This document shows, piece by piece, positions 24,774 to 31,406 of a stretch of 37,469 nucleotides of DNA. A program made the translations under genes and the position numbers. The notes beneath the pieces are model-generated. The model was given only the letters and a program-made list of their open reading frames with translations. It did not search any database and had not been told where the DNA came from. The stretch's first letter is position 1. Every line of letters starts with the position of its first letter. Origin of the DNA: a virus; IMG/VR virus record IMGVR_UViG_3300030109_000980, positions 1 through 37,469 of that record; one strand, 5' to 3'.

Positions 24774-25478
24774 ATGTTTTTAGCGAGTAACACACAAATA
24801 GAACTACCGAACAACGGAGAGTGTAAGGTATGTTCGAAACCTTTATACGGACAAAGAAGAAAGTTTTGTAGTGCCAAATGCGGTAATACGTTTCATAACA
24901 CTGAAGGCAAAAAACCGATCATAGATATTCCTCGATCGTGTGTATATTGTTCTGTAGAGTTTGATAAGAAAGAATCAGGGTTATTAAATTATTGTTCTAA
25001 ACATTGTCAAAAACAACATCAGTACTCTAAAAATAAAGACCCACATTCGACTTACGGATCAGGCAAACGTAAACAGATATTATCAAATAAATATCAAAAT
25101 TGGTCTTGTTGTGCTTATGACGAAGCGGTTATAGATAACGATATTTTAGACCATATAGAATATCTAGCGACCGATGAACCTTACGTAGAAGAAGATATGC
25201 AATGGCTCGAACGTGTATTACATGAAGAACATACAACACCTAGATACTCAGACGGCACTATATACAAACCTGATCCTTTATCTTTTAAATTGAAAAAATG
25301 GCGGAATTATTGGTGGCGAGAACCTAATATATCTATACATCGAAAACGAGCAAAATATTCAAACAGTCGTTCTTTTAATGAACGTTGGTCTATTTTAACA
25401 AAACGCTCGATTATGAAACGCTACCGTAAAATGAAATATGGCGAAAGAAAAAAATTTATGGCTCTTATTAAGAGCTAA
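24774..25478 (+). CDS. Zinc-ribbon protein, possible nuclease or DNA-binding
   Basis: In this 234-residue protein the N-terminal half has two treble-clef or ribbon-like cysteine sets: CKVCSKPLYGQRRKFCSAKC and CVYCSVEFDKKESGLLNYC, then SKHCQKQH. The second half is basic and aromatic (KKWRNYWWREPNISIHRKRA, KRSIMKRYRKMKYGERKK). Cysteine pairs at the N-terminus followed by basic helices occur in phage HNH and recombination-endonuclease-like proteins, but no HNH triad is visible. There is no alternative downstream start before the first cysteine pair. It overlaps the nuclease gene by 41 bases. DNA binding with zinc is the safe statement. Confidence 0.7.
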   Translation: MFLASNTQIELPNNGECKVCSKPLYGQRRKFCSAKCGNTFHNTEGKKPIIDIPRSCVYCSVEFDKKESGLLNYCSKHCQKQHQYSKNKDPHSTYGSGKRKQILSNKYQNWSCCAYDEAVIDNDILDHIEYLATDEPYVEEDMQWLERVLHEEHTTPRYSDGTIYKPDPLSFKLKKWRNYWWREPNISIHRKRAKYSNSRSFNERWSILTKRSIMKRYRKMKYGERKKFMALIKS

Positions 25479-25827
25479 TCTACCAGAAATACATTTACAA
25501 CGAATAGAAACAGGTATGACAGGAGCAGGTGTTCCTGACGTTAACGGTTGTGCTAAAGGTAAAGAGTTCTGGATCGAGCTCAAAGAAATACATTCAGGTA
25601 ATGCTCTTACTCTACGACCTATGCAAATATCATGGTTAGCGAAACGTGCATCGTTTGGTGGTCAAGTTTTTGTTATGGCTCGTAAAAACGATGAGATTAA
25701 GCTCTACCATATCGACAGCCTTACAGGAATTCAAGACCTTGTTAAGACTGGATATAAATCAAAAGCTCTTGTAACTCTTACGATTCCTTACGATTGGGGT
25801 AGTCTTGTTAGTGCTTTACTTTCGTAG
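25438..25827 (+). CDS. VRR-NUC-type PD-(D/E)xK nuclease
   Basis: This 129-residue protein has catalytic core GAGVPDVNGC followed by FWIELKEI, giving the D...ExK triad of the PD-(D/E)xK fold. RPMQISWLAKRASFGGQVFVM is the following helix/strand that VRR-NUC proteins share. Such stand-alone domains cut branched DNA such as Holliday junctions and flaps; in phages they resolve replication intermediates before packaging. It begins inside the 3' end of the zinc-ribbon gene (41-base overlap) in another frame. Its last codons, GTT AGT GCT TTA CTT TCG TAG, also make up the -35 half of the next cassette promoter, so the coding end is constrained by a regulatory site. Confidence 0.83.
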   Translation: MAKEKNLWLLLRANLPEIHLQRIETGMTGAGVPDVNGCAKGKEFWIELKEIHSGNALTLRPMQISWLAKRASFGGQVFVMARKNDEIKLYHIDSLTGIQDLVKTGYKSKALVTLTIPYDWGSLVSALLS

Positions 25828-25905
25828 CTTTCGTACCTATAATGGTAAAGGTAGCTAATAGGCTACGTGATTAACCAGTGCAGCCATGCACATTAGAAAG
25901 GAGAA
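25811..25905 (+). promoter_or_regulatory. Cassette promoter P4 with two leader hairpins
   Basis: GTGCTTTACTTTCG with TTTACT at 25815-25820 and a perfect TATAAT at 25838-25843, 17 bases apart. At the predicted transcript start a hairpin GTAGC/GCTAC (25851-25866) forms, then GTGCA/TGCAC (25878-25891). CTAAT in the first loop can also pair with ATTAG just before the ribosome-binding site AAAGGAGAAAA, giving an alternative fold. It overlaps the end of the nuclease gene. Confidence 0.75.
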
Positions 25906-25909
25906 AATT

Positions 25910-26944
25910 ATGGCACACCAAGTAGAAACGATGGCTTGGACGGGGGATGTACCTTGGCACGGATTAGGTGTTGAGGTAGATTCAAATCTGAAACCATCTG
26001 AAATGCAGAAAGCGGCTCAGTTAGACTGGACAGTTAGCAAACGTCCTAGTTATACTATAGACGCTCCTGAGTGGAGTGACGATGTTGGTCTTATCCAAGC
26101 GGAAAATACCTTCCACGTTGTTCGAGATAGCGATAACCGAATACTATCGCATTGTGGTAGAGACTATGTCCCTATACAGAATGAAGACGTATTCAAATTC
26201 TTTAAACGCTTTACGGATGCTGGTCATATGACCATGGAAACCGCAGGAAGTTTAAAGGACGGTGGAGAAATTTGGGGTTTAGCTAAAATCTCAGAAGACT
26301 TCGAATTAGCGGGTGACGACCTTATTAAAGGTTATTTGCTTATCAACCAACCACATATCGTTGGTCGAGCAATGACTATTAAGTTGACACCTATTAGAGT
26401 TGTTTGCAACAACACTTTAACGATGGCTTTACAACACGGTGGGACAGCGTCTTTCCGTATGCCACACGTTAAAGCATTCGATGACGATGTTATACAGATC
26501 GCAGAAGAAGCTTTAGGGCTATCTGCTGAACGTATGACAGAGTTTAGAGAAGCTGCAAACTTACTCTCTAAGAAGAAAGCTAAACATTCTCAGTTCCTTG
26601 AGTTTGTTGGTGATATTTATCAACCTGATATGATTGCCGCTTATAGACACGACCAACAGCTTAAAGCTGAAGGTAAGTTGATAGGTATGCAAGAACCTCT
26701 TGTTGATCAATTTAACAAGTTTCCACTTCTAGCTGTTGACGCTCTAGAACAGTCTCCAGGTGCAAACCTGAAGTCTGCTAAAGGTACGTGGTGGGGAGCA
26801 TTGAATGCTGTCACCTACGTTGAAGACCATTTACGTGAGTCTGTAACCGAAGGCAATGCTCTACATAGCTCATGGTTTGGTGCTGCGGCTAATCGTAAAG
26901 CCAAAGCTCTAGATTTAGCTGTGAAGTATGCGGAGGTTGCATAA
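25910..26944 (+). CDS. DUF932 (phage/plasmid-like TIGR03299) protein
   Basis: This 344-residue protein uses the start at 25910, set by AAAGGAGAAAATT in front; an in-frame ATG 24 bases upstream would place the ribosome-binding site inside the gene. The family signature is clear: GDVPWHGLGVEV near the N-terminus, HCGRDYVPIQNEDVFKFF, LTPIRVVCNNTLTMAL in the middle and a final VTYVEDHLRE region. DUF932 proteins are common on phages and plasmids; their function is unsettled, with a role in DNA metabolism often assumed. A strong promoter and binding site suggest abundant early synthesis. The next gene starts at the stop codon (TAATG). Confidence 0.9.
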   Translation: MAHQVETMAWTGDVPWHGLGVEVDSNLKPSEMQKAAQLDWTVSKRPSYTIDAPEWSDDVGLIQAENTFHVVRDSDNRILSHCGRDYVPIQNEDVFKFFKRFTDAGHMTMETAGSLKDGGEIWGLAKISEDFELAGDDLIKGYLLINQPHIVGRAMTIKLTPIRVVCNNTLTMALQHGGTASFRMPHVKAFDDDVIQIAEEALGLSAERMTEFREAANLLSKKKAKHSQFLEFVGDIYQPDMIAAYRHDQQLKAEGKLIGMQEPLVDQFNKFPLLAVDALEQSPGANLKSAKGTWWGALNAVTYVEDHLRESVTEGNALHSSWFGAAANRKAKALDLAVKYAEVA

Positions 26945-27183
26945 TGCCGAGAGACCCTAAATCATATTTAGTTGATGGTGAAGTTTTAGCCATGGTCTGG
27001 TCAGCGTTGTATGAGGGAGCTAACGATGAGTTAGCTTCCGTCATACGCGATACGATGATTGCTCAAGGTTGTCAAGAATTACACGGTATTACCGATCAAT
27101 CATTAATTTTAATGTTCTGGAAAAACTTCCTAGAAGAAAAAGGTCTAGTTGAGTTTTCCGACCCACCTAAGGAGGTGCACTAA
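26944..27183 (+). CDS. Small helical hypothetical protein (79 aa)
   Basis: This is a 79-residue acidic, mainly helical protein (VLAMVWSALYEGANDELA, LILMFWKNFLEEKGLVEF). Its ATG overlaps the DUF932 stop by one base and its own stop overlaps the next ATG by one base, so it is the middle member of a three-gene translational chain. It ends in a region that doubles as AAGGAGG ribosome-binding site for the following gene. No family is recognised. Confidence 0.65.
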   Translation: MPRDPKSYLVDGEVLAMVWSALYEGANDELASVIRDTMIAQGCQELHGITDQSLILMFWKNFLEEKGLVEFSDPPKEVH

Positions 27184-27443
27184 TGCAAGAACCTATTATA
27201 GAAAAAGGTATTCCTCTACCTGAGGATCAACGTTCGCAAACAAGTTATCCGTTTGCTAAAATGGATGTAGGAGACTCTATCTTCTTCCCACTTAGCCCAA
27301 GCGATAACTCTCAGCGGATGAAAAACCGTTTAGCTCAAGCCAGTCGAGGCTTTGGCAAAAAACAAGAACCCGAGTGGAAGTTCGTCATTAGATATCGTTT
27401 AGAAGACGAAATCTCAGGCGTCCGCGTTTGGCGTAGCTTGTAA
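27183..27443 (+). CDS. Conserved small phage protein (86 aa)
   Basis: This 86-residue protein has the pattern YPFAKMDVGDSIFFPL, an Arg/Lys/Gln-rich middle (RMKNRLAQASRGFGKKQ) and a closing WKFVIRYRLEDEISGVRVWR. This combination (YPF..M..GDS followed by F..R....E..GVRVWR) recurs in small proteins of many phages and looks like a compact beta-sheet domain, perhaps nucleic-acid binding. No function is known to me. AAGGAGG precedes the start at the ideal distance. It closes the P4 transcription unit; the following 30 bases lead into promoter P5. Confidence 0.7.
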   Translation: MQEPIIEKGIPLPEDQRSQTSYPFAKMDVGDSIFFPLSPSDNSQRMKNRLAQASRGFGKKQEPEWKFVIRYRLEDEISGVRVWRSL

Positions 27444-27472
27444 ACAGTCTGCCTATGCGGTGCTCGTAATAG

Positions 27473-27557
27473 TGCTTTACTTTCGCGTATTTCGTAGGCA
27501 TACTTGTAATAGTTGTTCTAACGCAAGTTAGAATTTGTTAACCATAAGAAAGGAGAA
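27473..27557 (+). promoter_or_regulatory. Cassette promoter P5 with GNRA-loop 5' hairpin
   Basis: GTGCTTTACTTTCG with TTTACT at 27476-27481 and CATACT at 27499-27504 (17-base spacer). Near the expected transcript start TTCTAAC/GTTAGAA (27516-27533) forms a perfect 7-bp stem closed by GCAA, a GNRA tetraloop. The leader ends in AAGAAAGGAGAAAG before the ATG at 27562. GGCATACTTGTA is shared with promoter P7. Confidence 0.7.
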
Positions 27558-27561
27558 AGAT

Positions 27562-27933
27562 ATGCAAACAGCAACATCTACACCTACCTCTGCAAAGAGA
27601 GTTCCTGCGAAAGCAGCAACGAAACCTTTGAGCAAGGCTAAAGTGACAGCAGTCCCGAAGCCTAGTTCAACAGGCAAAGGAGCTTCTAGAACTTTATATA
27701 AGTTCATAGGTAAAGTTCCTGAAGCCAAAGGTTTTACTCCGCAGATGAGAGCCTTGATCTTGACCGTTAGTGAAGCTAAAAAGAGTGAATTAGACTCTGC
27801 TAGTTTTACCGCACAAGATCTAGTATCTCTTGCAGTAAAGCAAGGCAATCTGACTACAGGTCAAGACCCGCTTAGAATTTTTAGATTTTATGCGAAAAGA
27901 CTTGTTGTCGAAGGCTACTTTGCAAAGGTATAA
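27562..27933 (+). CDS. Basic small regulator-like protein, paralogue 1
   Basis: This 123-residue protein starts at the ATG after AAAGGAGAAAGAT; an upstream in-frame TTG is ignored. The N-terminal 45 residues are a histone-H1-like tail rich in Lys, Ala, Pro, Ser and Thr (KRVPAKAATKPLSKAKVTAV). The C-terminal domain (GFTPQMRALILTVSEAKK, FTAQDLVSLAVKQG, QDPLRIFRFYAKRLV) has a winged-helix-like helix pattern and aligns by eye with the proteins at 35454 and 36104. It has its own promoter and its own terminator, so it is a stand-alone, probably abundant transcript. A DNA-binding or nucleoid-associated protein is a reasonable guess; the fold is not proven. Confidence 0.75.
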   Translation: MQTATSTPTSAKRVPAKAATKPLSKAKVTAVPKPSSTGKGASRTLYKFIGKVPEAKGFTPQMRALILTVSEAKKSELDSASFTAQDLVSLAVKQGNLTTGQDPLRIFRFYAKRLVVEGYFAKV

Positions 27934-27938
27934 TCTAT

Positions 27939-27975
27939 TAAGTGCACAGCGATGATCGTTGTGCACTTATTTTTT
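27939..27975 (+). terminator. Intrinsic terminator after the basic protein gene
   Basis: TAAGTGCACA (27939-27948) pairs perfectly with TGTGCACTTA (27960-27969), and the loop can add a CGAT/ATCG pairing. A run of six T follows. It ends the P5 transcription unit six bases after the stop codon. The next gene lacks a recognisable promoter, so it may depend on read-through. Confidence 0.88.
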
Positions 27976-27986
27976 AGGGGGAAACT

Positions 27987-28190
27987 ATGGATATAGAAAT
28001 AACTAAACAAAATGGATTAGTATGTAAAACCAACGTAGCAGTTTTAGCACGACACGTAATACATGCAATGTTAAAAGATCCATTTATTGAAATTAAAAAC
28101 GAGGACGCTGAGCTTTTCGAAAAAGCAGTACATAATGTTATGTATGAAGCCCTCGATAATCTTATAGAGGAAAAAGATGGCACAAGTTAA
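27987..28190 (+). CDS. Small hypothetical protein (67 aa)
   Basis: This is a 67-residue, helical, slightly acidic protein (VLARHVIHAMLKDPFIEI, NEDAELFEKAVHNVMYEAL). The start follows AGGGGGAAAC, twelve bases after the preceding terminator's T-run. It overlaps the next gene by 14 bases. It has no cysteine or membrane segment; I do not recognise it. It heads a four-gene chain ending at 28872. Confidence 0.6.
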   Translation: MDIEITKQNGLVCKTNVAVLARHVIHAMLKDPFIEIKNEDAELFEKAVHNVMYEALDNLIEEKDGTS

Positions 28191-28494
28191 ATATGCAACC
28201 GTTGAGATATTAGAAAATCTAACACAAAAAGCCGAAGACTCCAACAAAAACAGATATCCTGACGTAGGAGTTGTTAACGGAGTTTTATTAGACTTAGGCT
28301 ACGATTTAGAAAAAGTCAAACTTCCGATTACTTACACACTCGACCATAACGGTATGGAAGTTCGAGCTATGTTTGTAATTCCTGGACCAGATCCAGAACA
28401 GAATGAAAGGTTCTTTTTAGATATGGAATATGAAGATTATAACAATCTACCGCACGTAGATTTACCTGACAATATTATGTCAGACGAATTATGA
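28177..28494 (+). CDS. Hypothetical protein, possibly alpha/beta (105 aa)
   Basis: This 105-residue acidic protein has alternating hydrophobic strands (LPITYTLDHNGMEVRAMFVI) and an aromatic-acidic end (FFLDMEYEDYNNLPHVD). The ribosome-binding site is AGAGGAAAA within the upstream gene. It is coupled to the lipoprotein gene that follows by ATGA. No family recognised. Confidence 0.6.
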   Translation: MAQVKYATVEILENLTQKAEDSNKNRYPDVGVVNGVLLDLGYDLEKVKLPITYTLDHNGMEVRAMFVIPGPDPEQNERFFLDMEYEDYNNLPHVDLPDNIMSDEL

Positions 28495-28703
28495 TCTATC
28501 GATTATTAACAGCGTTTATACTTACAGGCTGTGCGGCATACGTTCCAGAAACCAAAGAATGGAACGATAAATATGACCCTGCTGATTGGCGTAAGCAGTT
28601 TGAAGAATGTCGGGATAAGTTTTATGTACATTATCCTGATGAAGTAAACCCTAACGATTGGCATAAATGTATGGAGCGGGATTATGAACTTAAAGAAAGC
28701 TAA
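28491..28703 (+). CDS. Small predicted lipoprotein (70 aa)
   Basis: This 70-residue protein has the N-terminus MIYRLLTAFILTGCAAYVP, a short basic-hydrophobic signal with lipobox LTGC; cleavage would leave a lipid-bearing Cys14. The mature part is charged and Trp-rich (WNDKYDPADWRKQFEECRDK). A small early phage lipoprotein in the host envelope could act in superinfection exclusion, as with T5 Llp or other phage lipoproteins, but an outer-membrane spanin of unusual position is also possible. The start overlaps the previous stop (ATGA). Residue +2 after Cys is Ala, so export to the outer membrane is expected in a Gram-negative host. Confidence 0.7.
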   Translation: MIYRLLTAFILTGCAAYVPETKEWNDKYDPADWRKQFEECRDKFYVHYPDEVNPNDWHKCMERDYELKES

Positions 28704-28872
28704 ATTATTACGCAAAGTGTTAGCAACAGGTGGAGCTGATTGGCAAGACGCTAAACACGTACAAACCAAAGATCGGTTTGGCAATCTACTCCCTACGATC
28801 TTTTTAGATCCAAAGTGCGGTCGTGCAATATACCGAAGAACAAAAGCAATGGCACGAATGCGGGGGTCTTAA
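28684..28872 (+). CDS. Small basic phage protein (62 aa)
   Basis: This 62-residue, Arg/Lys-rich protein (KKAKLLRKVLATGG, PKCGRAIYRRTKAMARMRGS) overlaps the lipoprotein gene by 20 bases in another frame. The LKKAKLLRK start and a C-terminal CGRAIYR segment recall a small protein repeatedly found in phage early regions, without assigned function. Basic character suggests nucleic-acid or ribosome contact. The gene ends directly before promoter P6. Confidence 0.6.
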   Translation: MNLKKAKLLRKVLATGGADWQDAKHVQTKDRFGNLLPTIFLDPKCGRAIYRRTKAMARMRGS

Positions 28873-28874
28873 TA

Positions 28875-28910
28875 GTGCTTTACTTTGCTAACTTTCGTAC
28901 TTTATACTAT
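28875..28910 (+). promoter_or_regulatory. Cassette promoter P6
   Basis: GTGCTTTACTTTG with TTTACT at 28879-28884 and TATACT at 28903-28908 (18-base spacer), with TTTCGTAC between as in P4. It precedes the longest leader of the window (about 260 bases) before the ATG at 29180. Confidence 0.75.
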
Positions 28911-28914
28911 AAGT

Positions 28915-29176
28915 ATGTTTACTAGAACAAGTTTGATAAGTCCAGAGAGATTCATATGATTACTCCATTAAATAATGATACCGAGCGGGATTTTTTAGTT
29001 AGACCGCTCACCTCTCTGGCACAAAACGTGGTACTTTTCAAAGGTTGGTTTGATCAGCCAATACCTAGATTAAATTCGGGGTTGATAAGGGAGAAGCTAA
29101 GTTAGTCAGTTAAAACACTTGCATACCGAGACTGATAAGCCACACTTTTTACAGTTTATTAATAAGAAAGGAGAAA
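28915..29176 (+). ncRNA. Long structured 5' leader (candidate regulatory RNA)
   Basis: Between promoter P6 and the gene at 29180 no long reading frame occurs, but pairing is strong. CCAGAGAG (28942-28949) is complementary to CTCTCTGG (29012-29019) over 8 bp and encloses GAGCGG/CCGCTC (28983-28988 with 29004-29009). Downstream, TTAgTCAGT (29102-29110) pairs with ACTGATAA (29131-29138) with one bulge. The heptamer TGATAAG occurs three times (28934, 29083, 29133). The leader ends in AAGAAAGGAGAAAT. Known riboswitch classes are not recognised. A short frame (28956-29105) lies inside and may be translated. Confidence 0.55.
28956..29105 (+). CDS. Possible leader ORF (49 aa)
   Basis: ATG 28956 opens a 49-codon frame (MITPLNNDTERDF at the start, GWFDQPIPRLNSGLIREKLS at the end) that spans both helices of the structured leader. 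The site before it, AGAGAG, is much weaker than the other ribosome-binding sites here. It could be a leader peptide whose translation alters RNA folding, or a chance frame. Confidence 0.3.
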   Translation: MITPLNNDTERDFLVRPLTSLAQNVVLFKGWFDQPIPRLNSGLIREKLS

Positions 29177-29179
29177 TAG

Positions 29180-29431
29180 ATGGATAAAGAAATAATGCAA
29201 ATGATCGATACGCTTACTCAAAGCCTCGATTTAATAGTTGATACGCAACGTAAAACACAAGAGTTTATGAAAGAACAGCTCAATGTGAATAAAATGTTGA
29301 TACAACGTATTAAAAAACTCGAGGTCGAAGCCAACGTAGTCAAAACAGAAGAACCTGTTGCGATCAACGATATCTTCGATACGATGATTAACCGTTTGAA
29401 AAAAGAAGGCGACGATGCCACGAAAAGCTAA
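29180..29431 (+). CDS. Small coiled-coil protein (83 aa)
   Basis: This is an 83-residue charged, fully helical protein (IMQMIDTLTQSLDLIVDTQR, EQLNVNKMLIQRIKKLEVEA) with heptad spacing suggestive of a coiled coil and oligomerisation. It has a near-consensus ribosome-binding site GAAAGGAGAAAT behind a long structured leader, and overlaps the next gene by 17 bases. The function is unknown; the unusual leader suggests that its level, or that of the operon 29180-30569, is specifically controlled. Confidence 0.65.
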   Translation: MDKEIMQMIDTLTQSLDLIVDTQRKTQEFMKEQLNVNKMLIQRIKKLEVEANVVKTEEPVAINDIFDTMINRLKKEGDDATKS

Positions 29432-29663
29432 ACGAAAGTTTGACTTAAATCCTGTAGAACGAGCTGTTGCGACGGTCGCTATAGCTTTAGAGCCTTATAT
29501 AGCTGATCAAACGTCTGAAGAATATTTAGCACGTATGGATCGTAATAGACTACAACGCTCTATTGGATTATTATTTGATACATTAGAAGCCGATGACGTT
29601 ATCGATTATGACAAAATAATGGATGCTATGTTAGAAGGTTTCGATTATAAGGAGGACTTATGA
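29415..29663 (+). CDS. Small hypothetical protein (82 aa)
   Basis: This 82-residue protein has a basic start (PRKAKRKFDLNPVERAVATV) and an acidic, helical remainder (LFDTLEADDVIDYDKIMDAM). It overlaps the upstream coiled-coil gene by 17 bases and the downstream gene by four, so it is translated from the same mRNA. No motif recognised. Confidence 0.6.
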   Translation: MPRKAKRKFDLNPVERAVATVAIALEPYIADQTSEEYLARMDRNRLQRSIGLLFDTLEADDVIDYDKIMDAMLEGFDYKEDL

Positions 29664-29857
29664 CACAACATAAGAAAGTAAAAATAACTTGGTGGAGTGA
29701 AGAATTAGACAAATATCACAGGGGTATGGGGTCTGAAGAATCTATATGCAAAGATAATGAGGGTATGCCTTTTGGTATCGCTCAACTTGATGACGACACT
29801 ATATGTGAAGATATAGAATGGTTTGCTACCGAACAAGAGAGAGATAATAATTTTTAG
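29660..29857 (+). CDS. Small acidic protein (65 aa) with duplicated start cassette
   Basis: This 65-residue, acidic, Trp-containing protein (VKITWWSEELDKYHRGMGSE) has an initiation region, bases 29650-29674, repeated without change at 29856-29880 before the next gene: ribosome-binding site AGGAGG, spacer, ATG and the first four codons (MTQH). Beyond that the two proteins differ. No family recognised. Confidence 0.65.
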   Translation: MTQHKKVKITWWSEELDKYHRGMGSEESICKDNEGMPFGIAQLDDDTICEDIEWFATEQERDNNF

Positions 29858-29865
29858 GAGGACTT

Positions 29866-30039
29866 ATGACACAACATAAGGCAGTCGTTGAGCAACAACG
29901 CAAAAAACTTGCACAAGAAGAAGATAATAACAAACTAGTTTCATATTATTTTCAAAAAAGTCCAACAACGCATTATCGTGAACTTAAATATAAAAGCGGT
30001 CGAGTTGTTACAACAGACTTGAGTGGCAAAGATGAGTAA
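29866..30039 (+). CDS. Small basic protein (57 aa)
   Basis: This 57-residue protein begins MTQHKAVVEQQRKKLAQEED and ends YKSGRVVTTDLSGKDE. Its start region is an exact copy of that of the previous gene (25 bases, including AGGAGGACTTATG), a strong sign that it is really translated. It overlaps the next gene by eight bases. Charged, without membrane segment; function unknown. Confidence 0.65.
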   Translation: MTQHKAVVEQQRKKLAQEEDNNKLVSYYFQKSPTTHYRELKYKSGRVVTTDLSGKDE

Positions 30040-30277
30040 TTTCAATATGATGGGTGCTGTAGGCTATAGGATCTCGCATACGGACGAATCACAAGATTAT
30101 CCGATTGCTACCATTAAAATAGCATTTAAGATGCCTGAGGGTGAAAACGGTCGAATCGAAATGTTTCACGTTCATGAAGCTTTACGCAGGATGATCGATA
30201 AAAAACAAATATCTTTTGATTTAAGTCTACCACCTACCGAACCACCAAAAACTTGGAGTAATGATGAAAGTAATTAA
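30032..30277 (+). CDS. Small hypothetical protein (81 aa)
   Basis: This 81-residue protein starts at ATG 30032, inside the end of the preceding gene; an in-frame GTG nine bases upstream is the alternative. The ribosome-binding site is weak, so translation probably depends on coupling. The sequence (NFNMMGAVGYRISHTDESQD, IATIKIAFKMPEG, EALRRMIDKKQISF) looks like a small alpha/beta domain. It overlaps the MazG gene. Confidence 0.6.
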   Translation: MSNFNMMGAVGYRISHTDESQDYPIATIKIAFKMPEGENGRIEMFHVHEALRRMIDKKQISFDLSLPPTEPPKTWSNDESN

Positions 30278-30569
30278 TGATATCGTTGATTGGGCGGAAG
30301 TACGTGGATTAATCTACGGACAAGATATACAACCTGAAAAACAGATGTTAAAACTTGTAGAAGAAGTCGGTGAAACAGCTCGAGCTCTCGCCTACGATGA
30401 TGCACCTGGATTAAAAGACGGGATAGGGGATTGTATTGTTTGTTTGATCGTTTTAGCTGAACAAAAAGGTTTAACGCTCGAGGAATGCATGCAAGCCGCC
30501 TATGATGAGATATCTGGTCGTACAGGTCGATTGGAAAACGGTTTATGGAAGAAACAAGAAGACCTCTAG
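30264..30569 (+). CDS. MazG-like nucleotide pyrophosphohydrolase
   Basis: This 101-residue protein has the all-alpha NTP pyrophosphatase pattern: metal-binding EEVGETARAL and, one helix later, KDGIGDCIVCLIVLA, giving the E..E...D...D set of MazG/dUTPase-like enzymes. Such phage proteins hydrolyse (d)NTPs; suggested roles are lowering ppGpp-like signals or removing unwanted dNTPs. In a phage suspected of carrying modified thymine, removal of dUTP or dTTP would make sense, but this is inference. The ATG at 30264 has GGAG five bases away; an ATG at 30261 is also in frame but too close. It ends the P6 operon. Confidence 0.85.
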   Translation: MKVINDIVDWAEVRGLIYGQDIQPEKQMLKLVEEVGETARALAYDDAPGLKDGIGDCIVCLIVLAEQKGLTLEECMQAAYDEISGRTGRLENGLWKKQEDL

Positions 30570-30588
30570 GTTTCTTGCCTTCTAGTAC

Positions 30589-30663
30589 TGCTTTACTTCG
30601 CGGTACTCTTAGGCATACTTGTATTAGTTATTAAATGGTTTAATAACATTAACTAGAAAGGAG
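30589..30663 (+). promoter_or_regulatory. Cassette promoter P7 with 9-bp 5' hairpin
   Basis: TGCTTTACTTCG with TTTACT at 30592-30597 and CATACT at 30614-30619 (16-base spacer). Just behind the expected start, GTTATTAAA pairs with TTTAATAAC (30627-30647) around a TGG loop: nine perfect base pairs. The leader ends in AGAAAGGAGAAAG before the ATG at 30670. Confidence 0.72.
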
Positions 30664-30669
30664 AAAGAT

Positions 30670-31017
30670 ATGGATATTGAAAAAATCCAACAACAGGTGG
30701 CTGACCTTAAAACTAATGTCAGTTTATTAGAACATGCTACAGTCAGCGAATTTAATTCAGACTTACTGACTTCATTACATCGTATTACCGATGTTTTAGA
30801 TGATTTACAGCCTCGAGTAATCGATCCTGCTGATTTATCGAAAGAAGCCGAGCAAAAAGTACTTAATACATTATCTGAGCTAACTGCTCGTATCGATAAT
30901 ATAGAAGCTCGTGAGTACACTGAAGAAGGTATCGAAGAGATCGCCAAAACTGCTATCCAAAATATGGACTTCAGTGCTGAGTTAAATGACGGTAGTTTAT
31001 CAGTGTGGGCAGGATGA
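30670..31017 (+). CDS. Coiled-coil protein (115 aa)
   Basis: This 115-residue acidic protein is helical nearly throughout (IEKIQQQVADLKTNVSLLEH, EAEQKVLNTLSELTARIDNI), ending in a short strand-like GSLSVWAG. Heptads suggest an oligomer. It is the first gene behind promoter P7 with a strong binding site, and its stop overlaps the next ATG (ATGA). It resembles in style the coiled-coil protein at 29180, but I see no direct sequence similarity. The function is unknown. Confidence 0.65.
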   Translation: MDIEKIQQQVADLKTNVSLLEHATVSEFNSDLLTSLHRITDVLDDLQPRVIDPADLSKEAEQKVLNTLSELTARIDNIEAREYTEEGIEEIAKTAIQNMDFSAELNDGSLSVWAG

Positions 31018-31406
31018 TACACGGACTACTTATAGACCCGTTCGAGCTAAGTACTTCAAGAGTAGAGTTGTCAGAAGACTCTACTCTAGCTGACGCTAAG
31101 AAATTTATGCAACTTGAAGGACCTATTGATATTGTTACATTAAGTGATAATACGATGGTCATAGTTGACGATGAAGCATTACTTAAAAACGATATGCGAT
31201 ATTTCAAACTATCGCAGTTTCATCAGCCATTAGCAAATCGAGCCATCGTTGTTGGTTATGATGAAGATGGTGCGACTACTAGTCTTCCATTTCAGGAAGC
31301 TTTCTGGGATAGTTATATAGCAACTATTGAGTGGATGCCTGAGGATCATGTCGAAGAACCTTATATGAAGTTTATACCAATACCTGATGAGAAGGAGGTG
31401 CACTGA
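31014..31406 (+). CDS. Hypothetical alpha/beta protein (130 aa)
   Basis: This 130-residue protein starts at ATG 31014, overlapping the previous stop (ATGA); an upstream in-frame GTG is less likely. It has alternating strands and helices (IDIVTLSDNTMVIVDDEAL, RAIVVGYDEDGATTSLPF) and an acidic Glu/Pro end. The DGAT/TSLPF segment faintly recalls small phage proteins of the DUF3846 kind, not enough for a call. Its last codons form AAGGAGGTG, the ribosome-binding site of the next gene. Confidence 0.6.
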   Translation: MIHGLLIDPFELSTSRVELSEDSTLADAKKFMQLEGPIDIVTLSDNTMVIVDDEALLKNDMRYFKLSQFHQPLANRAIVVGYDEDGATTSLPFQEAFWDSYIATIEWMPEDHVEEPYMKFIPIPDEKEVH

